From Styela clava (taxonomy: Eukaryota > Chordata > Ascidiacea > Stolidobranchia > Styelidae): a stretch of 64,000 bases of DNA. The notes under the pieces were generated by a model that saw nothing but the letters and a program-made list of their open reading frames with translations, had not been told where the DNA came from and made no database searches. A program made the position numbers and the translations under genes. The stretch spans positions 14,615,426 to 14,679,425 of the forward strand of contig NC_135263.1 of NCBI RefSeq assembly GCF_964204865.1, in the 5' to 3' direction. Each line of letters opens with the position of its first letter. Positions within the stretch are counted from its first letter, which is position 1. This document shows positions 36,203 through 45,160 of the stretch, one piece after another.

Positions 36203-36478
36203 CAGTGTTCCCTCTAAGGTGTGCGCGTGTGCGCGCGCACACAGCTTTCAGAGGGTGCGCACACGAATAGATTTACTGCGCACAAACGTATTTCGATGTA
36301 ATGTAACAATGTGCTCGGTTGGCAGGTTGAGAAAGTTTGTTGTTGACCCACTTATTACCCGGTTAGATTGCCGAAATTTCTTCATTGGTTTTTGCACAAA
36401 TATCAGTCATTTCCAAAAAAGCGCGCACACACTAAAATTTCTGCGCACACATACTACAAAAAATTAGAGGGAACATTG
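36203..36478. mobile_element. hAT-like MITE, 276 bp
   Basis: Ends CAGTGTTCCCTCTAAG and, on the minus strand, CAATGTTCCCTCTAAT. Perfect target duplication CTGCCATC at 36195-36202 and 36479-36486. Subterminal GTGCGCGC / TGCGCACAC repeats. The open frame across it is not a gene. Confidence 0.92.
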
Positions 36479-36486
36479 CTGCCATC

Positions 36487-37860
36487 TATCTACTGTGAAA
36501 CTTTTACCTGATTGTGGAATTTTACTGGACTGTGACTTGTATATACTGTACATATACTTTCATTACAAGTTCTTTCATACAAGTTGGATGTGTTTATGTG
36601 TGCGTTACTACTGTGTCGAGAGTGAGCTACGGAAACGGAAGTAGATTGACAAGCCTAATAAGCAGAAATAAGACCTGTAGAACCTCTTAACTCTACATTA
36701 AGTTACAATATAAGTCGGTTTGTGATGATATATAATATAATTAAAGTATATTCGATCAATTTTTATATTTATTTATGTATTTTAATTGTACTGAAATAAC
36801 TTTTACTACGTGAGAATTGACAGAAAATTTACGGATTTTTCGAAAGGTTTTATCTTTAAAAATAATCGGAGTGACAGCATTGCGATTGAGCGGAGCCAGT
36901 GTTACAAGTACATCTCAAATTTATGGAATTCGCAAAATAGCAAAAATACGGATCAAAACAATATATAAACGGGCAGTTTACCACACATTTTTATGTCTGC
37001 GGATTGCCGTGGTGTTTTAGAGTGGCTCTTGTTTTGTCGACTCAACCGCAGTTTAAATTGAAGACAATTAAATTAATAAATCAAGACATTTTGAATATGC
37101 CCGTATCGGTCTTTGATTGATTACTTTGCACAAGTGAAAAATCATTTTTCGTTGAAAAAGTCGACTCTTTTTACTAGTGGCGACTGTTCCACGTGGATTT
37201 CGAGGCGGTGAAATTATATTTTTGATTTACTAGTATACTTTATAATTATTTTCATTGTATGAACAAAATTTTGTACTATATGGGATTTTATATCAGATAT
37301 CGAGATTTTTGTAACGGCGATAACGAGTTCGGAAGATTGGAAAAATACGTATCAAAATTAAATACATCAGGCAGCTTATCTCATATTTTTATGTCCACAT
37401 ATCGCCGTGTTACTTTAGTTTGATAATATTTTTATTTTAACGTAAGAAGTCGCAAACGCGAGTTACGTTGTACACAAATAAATTAATATATAAGGACATT
37501 TTAGAATCTCGTGGCTGTCATGGATTGAATATTTTACGCGACAGAAAAATCATTATAGGCTTAAATAGGCGGCTTTTTTAACGGGCGCGTAATCACGGTG
37601 CTTGTTGCAGACGGCAATGGGAAGTTCCGACTTTTGCAATTCGAATTTTACGAAACGGCGTTAGTGCGCTTTATGCAGAACTAGGAATAGAAACAATAAC
37701 CTAATACGACTCCTCAAATTTGTTATTTTCTTGTTGGTAGCAAGGGCCGTGGGCTAATTCTCGCGGAATTCAAGAAATTGGCTCTGTGACGCGCAAGGTC
37801 CGTGTCTAAGCGAAGCATCCTAGGTACTCGATATATGAGTAGCAAAATGACATTCTAATA
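36487..37860. repeat. C core spacer with a diverged ~400-bp tandem duplication
   Basis: Two diverged copies start near 36800 and 37200. Matching points are AAAAATACG.ATCAAAA (36942 and 37341), TTTTTATGTC..C..AT.GCCGTG, AAATTAAT..ATAAG/CAAGACATTTT, and GAAAAATCATT. The spacing is 399 bp, close to twice the satellite unit. 36487-36800 and 37600-37860 hold nothing recognised. Confidence 0.45.
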
Positions 37861-39260
37861 CTTACAGAATGACATCGACAGATTATTGTTACGTGACGAT
37901 ACACGGCGCGGTGTTTTTAGGTAGGCGGTCCAAGTTCGCCCCCCCAAAATTATGGAAAGTGTCTGCCCTGCATTTGAAGTTCTTAAATCAAGATGATGTG
38001 GCTGGTACGTCACTTACGCTTTCTACGAAACCCTCAAATGTGTCGGACTTTGATCCAGAGCAAGCAAATAAGATCTTGCAGCAAATTTTTACTCCTATGG
38101 CAAATGATGATAAAGGATTTATGTTGGATCCAAACGTTCCATTCTTATCAAAAGAGAAGCAAGTTCTGTCACCTGCAAAGAATTTTTGAGTGATATTATG
38201 CATGATCATAGATTTGATGCAAGTACAAATCAGCATCTTATTCTCTCGAATCCCATTGAAGTTTGAAATGTTCAAACTGAAGTGCCGAAAGTTGGAGGCG
38301 CAGTTCTTACCACTTCATGGCAGCTCCTGCCACGAACGAACCGCGGCAACTCTTGCCATGGTTTTATAGCGCTATCCAGTAATCAGTATTAACGGTATAT
38401 TCACAAATTAATGTACCAGATTTCAAATGGTCATGCGGAATAATATCTACTTAAAGTTAAACCCTACCCTAACCCTAAATTCATCAAAACTGTATCCATA
38501 AGAAAACGTTCCAACTTACCCAATTTTTGTCACCATAAGGAACAGCCCTGTCTTTACGGCCCACCTGCCGTGGTTATGGCAGCAAAATTTCACCTGCCAT
38601 TGGTTTCCAATTTGCTGCCGCGGTAACGCCAGCCTGTCATTGGTTTGTGGCAGCTAAAAAGTCAGTCGCCATAGGTTTGGCCGTAGCGGCCATGGTATGG
38701 AAATATCGTCATGGTTTTGCGGCAGCTGCAGACCCCACAGAATACTTAAACCTGCACTTGGAAAGTCGAACCTGTAAACAGGTCAGCAGCTCATGAAATT
38801 AAGATTGAGTCACCGGGTACTATAAGAAGCCATACCAAGATGGAATATGGTACGCCGGATCACACTGTTCATGCAATGGCGCAGCTGACGCAAGCTTTAC
38901 AGGGAGGAATGCTGAATGTAGCAAGCAAGGTTTATAAAGAACATCATGGTAACAAAACGATCCATAGGTACATTTCGTATCAAACAAGACAACAACATAA
39001 TAACACAAGATAGCGACGTAAAAATATATGGACACGTGAGCATTTTGCCAATTTCCGAAAATAATACCACAGTCCATCGTTCGACATGAAAAACTTCCCA
39101 CTTTTGCTAAGTAGTAGATCCATCGGCAAACGCCGAGCACGGAATCAGGTGGCGTGCGTTCGCAGAACGTTCGGTCACGTCATAGCAAAGAAAAAAAGAA
39201 TTCCACAGAGCTAACAGAAATATATGAAATAAATAAAAGTCATGGCCTTCTAGATAGAAT
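37860..39260 (+). pseudogene. Decayed coding region of unknown family in C core
   Basis: A protein-like frame at 37930-38189 reads WKVSALHLKFLNQDD ... DFDPEQANKILQQIF ... DPNVPFLSKEKQ. A one-base shift after SPAKNF continues LSDIMHDHRFDAS to ~38262. Later plus-strand frames look coding too: near 38850 (MEYGTPDHTVHAMAQLTQ, then QGGMLNVASKVYKEHHGN) and near 39110 (SSRSIGKRRARNQVACVRRT). They are separated by stops and frame changes. The family is not recognised; a helix-turn-helix style transposase is only a guess. Its position between C1 and C2 makes it a candidate remnant of the element's own gene. Confidence 0.35.
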
Positions 39261-39424
39261 TCTCCAACCACTGAAAATTTTGAAGATATTGGTCCAGTAA
39301 TCAAAGATAGAAGCGACTTTTTAAGTTTTCTACTAGGTGTCCAAAAATAATGCAAAACGATCGCTATATCCACTAACGTGTAACGATGCATAGGTCCACT
39401 TCGTGTCAAAAAATAAACATCAAT

Positions 39425-40200
39425 GTGGACAGGATATTCCCAATATTCGAATCCAAAAACGTTCGAAGCAATGGCTGGTAATCACCAAAATTTTTTGTTG
39501 CGTTATATTCTCATATTAGTCCCTATTCATTGATAAATTCATAGTTTTGCCCCCGGGACCGGAAAAGTTCAAAAAAATCTTACCAAAATTTTAAATTTTT
39601 CCACAATTCTCAATATTCGAACCCAAATAAGTTCGAAAAATCGCAGGAAAGCACCAAAATTTTTTTGGCCCGTTGAGTTCTCATATTAGTCCTCTATTCA
39701 TTGGTAAATTCATATTTTTGCCCCCGGGACCGGAAAAGTTCAAAAAAATCGGGTATCCCACCAATGTTTTCACAGGAAGCATCGCAGGAAAGCATCAAAA
39801 TTTTTTTGTTGCGGTGGGTTCTCATATTAGTCCTTTATTCATTGGTAAATTCATATTTTTGCCCCCGGGACCGGAAAAGTTCAACAAAATCGTTGCACAA
39901 TTCCCAATATTCGCACCCAAAAAAGTTCGAAAAATCGCAGGTAAGCACCAAAAATTTTTTGTCGCGGTGAGTTCTCATATTTGTCCTTTATTCAGTTGGT
40001 AATCCATATTTTTGCCCCCGGGACCAGAAAAGTTAAATAAAAAAAATCAATTTGTTTTTTTACCAAAATTTTCAATTCTTGCACAATTCCCAATATTCGA
40101 ACCCAAAAAAGTTCGGAAAATCACAGGTAATCACTAAAATTTTTTGTCGTGTTAAATTCTTATATTAGTCCTCTATTTAGTGGTAAATTCATATTTACCA
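39425..40200 (-). repeat. Satellite C array C2 (inverted relative to C1)
   Basis: Four to five units marked by TTTGCCCCCGGGACCGGAAAAG (at 39549, 39720, 39861 and 40014; split words) with CCCAATATTCGAACCCAAA, GTTCGAAAAATCGCAGG and TCTCATATTAGTCC. Spacings of 171, 141 and 153 bp show length variation by internal indels. Reverse complement of C1. Confidence 0.85.
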
Positions 40201-41472
40201 TGAATCCACGATGAATATTGTAAAAATGTAAATATAACTTCTGTTCCTCATTTTACGATTCATGGCACACCCTGGTATGACACCCGGTAGAATGTTTAAA
40301 ACATTTGGCTGGAATTTTGCTGGCATTGCAGTGGCGTAAAAACAAAAACAAATGTGATTTCATGTATGTACATTATTCTTCAATACTTTTTTTTTATTTG
40401 TCACTTTCTCTTGCTAATAGAACTTTTTTTCAATGGATGATGGTGTTGAATAATGCATATTTTCTGTACTGATGAACACATTTTGTTACCATGAAAACAT
40501 TTACCGGTACTGCTATTTTATTGCTCCACGAGAATTATTTATTCATTCCCTGTTAATATTTATCAATTTTTGGTTGTTATGCTTTTCATTACACCCAGCT
40601 TAAGTAATTACTACCGGTAATTAGTTTTCACAACTTTTTCACTTTTGTGAGAGATTTTCGTTTTCCACTGTGTTATTAGTATTTGTTTTGATACTAACAT
40701 TAAGTTTGATATCACGACCGCCATACTTACTTCCTTTGTTGTGTTTTCCATCACTAGTTCTTTTTGACAATTCACTTTCTATATTCTTCACTAGCGAATT
40801 ATTCCACATGTTTTGTAAGCTGTTTTACACTGGTATCTGCAGGCAACACATTACAGCGTTATAAGAAGTGCTGTGACTGATCGTATTAACACGCATCGAC
40901 CATATTTTGCCATCCCTAATCTGACATGCTTCGACTGTATTTTGCCATCCCTAATTTAACAAAATTAGACCGTATTTCGCCATCCCTGATATGACCTGTG
41001 CTACCAACCCCGCACAATTATTCTGATGAACTTGATTCATTATGCAAATATATATAAGGTAAATATGAGTACATCTGTTACCAAAATGAAGTGGAACTAA
41101 TTCTTAAATTTTATTTTTATGCATTAATTAGAAGAGGGTAATGATACTTGGCATTACAGCATTATGGAACATATAATCTATGATGACACCAAATGGGATA
41201 TGCAGATATATGAAGTACCCGCTATCATGTGGATACAACTGATCAATATAAATTATGGAAATTGTTATGTGTCATCTGTATGTAATGATTTATATTATTA
41301 TTTTATTTATCATCAAAGAAAAAAGTACAATATAAGGGTTTCAAACTTGAAATTTTAAATTAATAGGCCTATTATAAAATAAAGTACTGTTTAAAAATTT
41401 ATGAGCTGGAAAGGATAAATTTTCTTATTTGTGTGATGTATTGGAAATTTATAAATAATTAAAAAACAATTA
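40201..41472. other. Intergenic region upstream of GPN3
   Basis: AT-rich, apart from the short tandem repeat at 40886-40995. No exon is recognised; any GPN3 promoter should lie toward the right end. Confidence 0.4.
40886..40995. repeat. 35-bp tandem repeat, three copies
   Basis: TTTTGCCATCCCTAATCTGAC-type unit; CATCC positions are 40911, 40946 and 40981, exactly 35 bp apart. Copies differ by a few substitutions. Confidence 0.85.
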
Positions 41473-41590
41473 GATGGTTGGAGCTGGAGCCACTGAAATT
41501 GTTGGTAGCTCCATCTAACATTTTAGGCTTGGCTCCAGCTCCACCAAAATGTCACAGCTCCCTGGATCCTCAGCCGGGTTTGAAACATAA
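41473..41590. repeat. Interspersed repeat fragment (GGAGCTGGAGCC / GCTCCAGCTCC) before GPN3
   Basis: TTGGAGCTGGAGCCACTGAA ... GGCTCCAGCTCCACCAAAATG resembles 46768-46860 in intron 3 of the downstream RNA-binding protein gene (AGCTGGAGCCAGTAAAATTC ... GATCCAGCTCCAACCAAATG). It lies just upstream of the GPN3 start and creates an in-frame extension that should not be taken as protein. Confidence 0.5.
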
Positions 41591-41648
41591 TGCCGCATTT
41601 AATTCAGATATTAGAATACAGATATTGAATATAGTTAAAATTGCCACT

Positions 41649-42482
41649 ATGCCACGTTATGCTCAATTGGTGATGGGACCTGCTGGAAGTGGGAAAAGTA
41701 CATACTGTTCAATGATGGTGGAGCATTTTTCGGTGCTAAAACGGAAATGTTATGTTGTAAACTTAGATCCTGCTGCAGAATATTTTGATTACCCTGTCGA
41801 ACTGGATATCAGGGAACTTATTCATTTGGATGATGTGATGGAAGATGAAGAGTTACGATTTGGGCCTAATGGGGGCTTAGTATTTTGCATGGAGTATTTT
41901 GCTAAAAATATGGACTGGATTAAAGAATTCATAACAGACATGGAAGAGGATAGCTATTTTCTATTTGACTGCCCTGGTCAAATTGAACTATACACGCACT
42001 TACCTGTTATGAAAACTTTAGTAGAAAATTTACAAAATTGGGACTTTCGAACTTGTGGTGTATTTCTCGTTGATTCGCAATTTCTTGGAGAGCCAAGCAA
42101 ATTCATATCAGGTACATTGTCTTCGCTATCCTGTATGATAAATCTTGAAATAACACATCTAAGTGTAATGACCAAAGTTGATCTTCTTTCAAAACATTCA
42201 AAGCGAGATCTTCAAAAATTTTTAGATCCTGAAATGCAAAATCTACTTTTAGCAGACATGTGTGATACATATCATGATAAAAAATATCAAAAACTTACAG
42301 AATCTCTTTGTCAAATTATTGACGATTACAGTATGGTCAGATTTCTTCCACTTGATAGATCTGATGAAGAATCCATTAATATAATACTTCAGCATATTGA
42401 TACAGCTATGCAGTTTAGTGAAGACCAACCTGTTCGTGTAGAAGATTATAATGAAGATAATGAAAGGGATGCAGAAGACTAG
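41649..42482 (+). CDS. GPN3: GPN-loop GTPase 3
   Basis: A 277-residue GTPase in one exon, close to the usual family length of about 280. Start: the open frame extends 57 codons upstream through an interspersed repeat, but [18 protein letters not shown] is the conserved family N-terminus, so I start at 41649. Seen in order: P-loop GPAGSGKST (10-18), NLDPAAE (38-44), the defining GPN triplet in RFGPNGG (70-76), switch II DCPGQ (107-111), and TKVD guanine-specificity motif (175-178). The C-terminus is short and acidic. GPN3 works with GPN1 as a cytoplasmic heterodimer needed for RNA polymerase II assembly and nuclear import. It is the first of three plus-strand genes; METTL16 starts 817 bases after its stop. 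The lack of introns could reflect intron loss or an old retrocopy; the intact frame and motifs argue it is functional. Confidence 0.97.
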   Translation: MPRYAQLVMGPAGSGKSTYCSMMVEHFSVLKRKCYVVNLDPAAEYFDYPVELDIRELIHLDDVMEDEELRFGPNGGLVFCMEYFAKNMDWIKEFITDMEEDSYFLFDCPGQIELYTHLPVMKTLVENLQNWDFRTCGVFLVDSQFLGEPSKFISGTLSSLSCMINLEITHLSVMTKVDLLSKHSKRDLQKFLDPEMQNLLLADMCDTYHDKKYQKLTESLCQIIDDYSMVRFLPLDRSDEESINIILQHIDTAMQFSEDQPVRVEDYNEDNERDAED

Positions 42483-43277
42483 GGTTGCTCCCTCTGCTGT
42501 CTATCCGGACGAAGCTGGGTATGAGTAATAAATAGGTCACGACCTTCCTGAACACATCCAAAATTGGGACCATCATCAAAAATCTGTGCACTATATTGTT
42601 TCACTTACAATTTCGAGGACAAATAATGGTTGATAACAAAGTAATATGGCGGCGAAAGAAGTACACGTCGTAAATGCTTGAATAAGCCAAACAGGTGGTG
42701 ATATCATTTTGTCAGACCCATAATAAGCGCCTTTTTAGCGTTCTGATTTACTTGTTTTCAGAAGGCAGTGATACAATTTTATATCTTGGGTATATATGAT
42801 GTTCCATCTTCGCTGAGTCTTTAAAATAGTGTGATTGTGTAACTTTTTCATAATATTTCTATATGTGAAAATTTTATAGAATGGAGTCTCAATTTCTGAG
42901 ACATTTGAAATGAAATCTTGTGCTGAATGATCCTGTTCTATTGTGAGTTTATTTTATAGTCGTATATTGGAAAGTAATTTTCGCTTCTAGAAGTAGGAAT
43001 GGCTCCATCGTTTTTTTTAATGCATAATTCTGTTCTTTACAGTATCTTATTTTGTATATTGGTTATCAAAAGGAAATGTGAATCTTTTGTGTTGCGAAAT
43101 TGAACTTATATCTTGATTTTATCATCAAGATGCCATGTTTTGCATAAAAATCAGCTTCATCTTGTTGAAACTGACTAAATCATGTCTGTAATGGATTGTC
43201 TACATCTTTTTACTTTCACGCCATTGATTATATTTCTTGCATTTACATAATCATCAAGTTTTCATATTTTCTTGCAG
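42483..43277 (+). other. GPN3-METTL16 intergenic region
   Basis: AATAAA near 42526 is a candidate GPN3 polyadenylation signal. No other exon is recognised. The right end holds a pyrimidine-rich tract and TTTTCTTGCAG, a strong 3' splice site at 43277. Confidence 0.5.
43276..43277 (+). promoter_or_regulatory. 3' splice site upstream of METTL16 start
   Basis: CATATTTTCTTGCAG ends at 43277, 22 bases before the METTL16 ATG. It implies either an upstream 5' UTR exon in the preceding ~800 bases or a trans-spliced leader. Confidence 0.6.
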
Positions 43278-43299
43278 ATTTCATGCACTTTACTATGCT

Positions 43300-44679
43300 A
43301 TGGCTTTGAACAAACACATGCACCCAAGGAATGGGTACAAAGATAATCCTCCAGATTTTATTGAACTATCGAAACAGTATCCTGAATTTAAACCATATGT
43401 CAAATACAATCCAAATGGAAAGGCATTTGTAAATTTCCGAATTCCGTCTGTTGTAAGAATATTAACAAAATGTTTATTACATAAGGACTTCGAACTTGAT
43501 GTAGATCTTCCTTCAGATAGGCTTTCTCCTACAGTTCCATCTCGTTTAAATTATATTCTATGGATAGAAGATTTATTGAATGCTACTTCACAGGAATTTA
43601 CCAAGCAAAGGCATATTGTGGATATCGGCACAGGGTCAGCCTGTATATATCCGTTACTGGGCATGAGAAATAACCCAGACTGGAAATTCACTGCAACTGA
43701 GATTGATAGTTTAAACTTCAAAAATGCTGTTAATAACATAGAAAAAAATTCACTAAAGTCATCGATAAAAGTTCTCAAAGTTGACAAAAGTGCTACAACT
43801 TCTTTGCTATTACATTTATTCCAAGATGCAAATGATGGATTTGATTTATGTATGTGCAATCCACCCTTTTTCAATGACTCAAGCGAAATAGAAACTAAAA
43901 TCGGTCCCATTGCAAACTCATCATGTCACGCAAATGATGTTGAATCAATAACAGATGGTGGTGATCTTGCTTTTGCTCACAAACTTTTTGAAGAAAGTTT
44001 AGAATTAAAGCAAAAAGTTACTTGGTATACAATACTGATGGGAAAGAAAAGCAGCTTTGTTACATTCAAGAAGCAAATTTCTAAATACAGTGAAATTCTA
44101 GTTACAACATATGAATTTTGTCAAGGAAGAACTATCAGATGGGGCATTGGGTGGAGTTTTTGTTCTGATATGATTACAGAATCAAAATTGCCACGTTCTT
44201 CTCTACAAAACGCGACTAAAAACTCGGAAGTTGTTAAGCCAATTACGTTTTCTTTACGTAAAACATTAGAATTAAATTATGTGTATGACTCACTTAAAAG
44301 AGAACTCAGCATTTTAGGTATTTCATTCATGGAAATAGAAAATAACAAAAATCTTGTTATTTTAAAATTGCAATGTGAAAAATGTAATTGGGTTCATATC
44401 CGCCGACGATCACGGAAAAGAAAACTTGATGGCGTTTGTAATGGAGGTTCTGTCAAAAATCTAAATCTAATCGAGGAGTCACCTTTAACAAAAAATCATT
44501 CCGATTGCACATTACCAAATGGAGTTGCGTCAACCTTACTTCAATGTGAAGTTACAATTCTCAAAGATTTTTTCGATCATATCAAACTTCAATTTAAGAC
44601 TGAAATTCGAATCCAAAAAGAAGTTATGAATACACTTGTAGTCTATCTAAAACGTATTTTACTCTCTGACATTACATAA
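43300..44679 (+). CDS. METTL16: METTL16, U6 snRNA / MAT2A mRNA N6-adenosine methyltransferase
   Basis: A 459-residue protein in one coding exon (human is 562). The ATG at 43300 gives MALNKHMHPRNGYKDNPPDF, the family's conserved N-terminus; the frame upstream of it is intronic. Seen: Rossmann methyltransferase domain over roughly residues 60-290, SAM-binding VDIGTGSACIYPLL (107-120), catalytic NPPF (187-190), MGKKSS (248-252) in the region of the K-loop, and CQGRTIRWGIGWSF (274-287). A basic stretch RRRSRKRK follows near 390, within the RNA-binding C-terminal part. The family methylates A43 of U6 snRNA and hairpins of MAT2A mRNA in the nucleus. The AATAAA polyadenylation signal begins on the second base of the stop codon, so the 3' UTR is very short. 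An antisense 119-residue frame is a shadow. Confidence 0.97.
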   Translation: MALNKHMHPRNGYKDNPPDFIELSKQYPEFKPYVKYNPNGKAFVNFRIPSVVRILTKCLLHKDFELDVDLPSDRLSPTVPSRLNYILWIEDLLNATSQEFTKQRHIVDIGTGSACIYPLLGMRNNPDWKFTATEIDSLNFKNAVNNIEKNSLKSSIKVLKVDKSATTSLLLHLFQDANDGFDLCMCNPPFFNDSSEIETKIGPIANSSCHANDVESITDGGDLAFAHKLFEESLELKQKVTWYTILMGKKSSFVTFKKQISKYSEILVTTYEFCQGRTIRWGIGWSFCSDMITESKLPRSSLQNATKNSEVVKPITFSLRKTLELNYVYDSLKRELSILGISFMEIENNKNLVILKLQCEKCNWVHIRRRSRKRKLDGVCNGGSVKNLNLIEESPLTKNHSDCTLPNGVASTLLQCEVTILKDFFDHIKLQFKTEIRIQKEVMNTLVVYLKRILLSDIT

Positions 44680-44683
44680 TAAA
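44678..44683 (+). terminator. Polyadenylation signal overlapping METTL16 stop
   Basis: AATAAA at 44678-44683 shares two bases with the TAA at 44677-44679. No better signal lies closer downstream, though others may exist farther on. Confidence 0.55.
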
Positions 44684-45160
44684 GATTTTTCAGTTCTGTT
44701 TATACTACCAGCTTTTTACATCGTTAATCTTTACTTAAAGCTGTTTTTAAATTTTTTATCTGCCCTGGTAATTTATTTTTTAATAATTCAGATTTTTTAA
44801 GATTCATGACTCTGATGTCATAGTATTTTTTAGGCAGGTATACTTTATGGTTACAGTAATTGGGGCGGTATTGACTTTAGGCCCAAATAATTTTTTCATG
44901 TAGCGAAGTCAATAAGATAAACCTGCTCAGTCAAACGGTCTCGTATCTAACAAATTTTGTGAAATTGATGTCATTTTTGAATAACTTGACCTGTTTCATT
45001 TTTCATTGATTACTGTCTGCCAACCAGCATGTAACACAAATGCAAGGACACATGAACCCCTTTTGGATATTACTCTGTACTCTTCATTTACAGACCTTAC
45101 TCTAAAAGTTTGATATCATTGTTTCATCATTCCATAAGTTGTTTTATTAGATCATCGAAA
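44684..45160 (+). other. METTL16 to RNA-binding protein gene spacer
   Basis: Short intergenic region. It ends with GTTGTTTTATTAG (AG at 45149-45150), a 3' splice site only ten bases before the next ATG. Confidence 0.5.

Noticed and set aside
36087..36467. 126-residue plus-strand frame
   Set aside because: Mostly translated MITE (CGCACAC repeats).
43551..43910. 119-residue minus-strand frame
   Set aside because: Shadow of METTL16 on the opposite strand.
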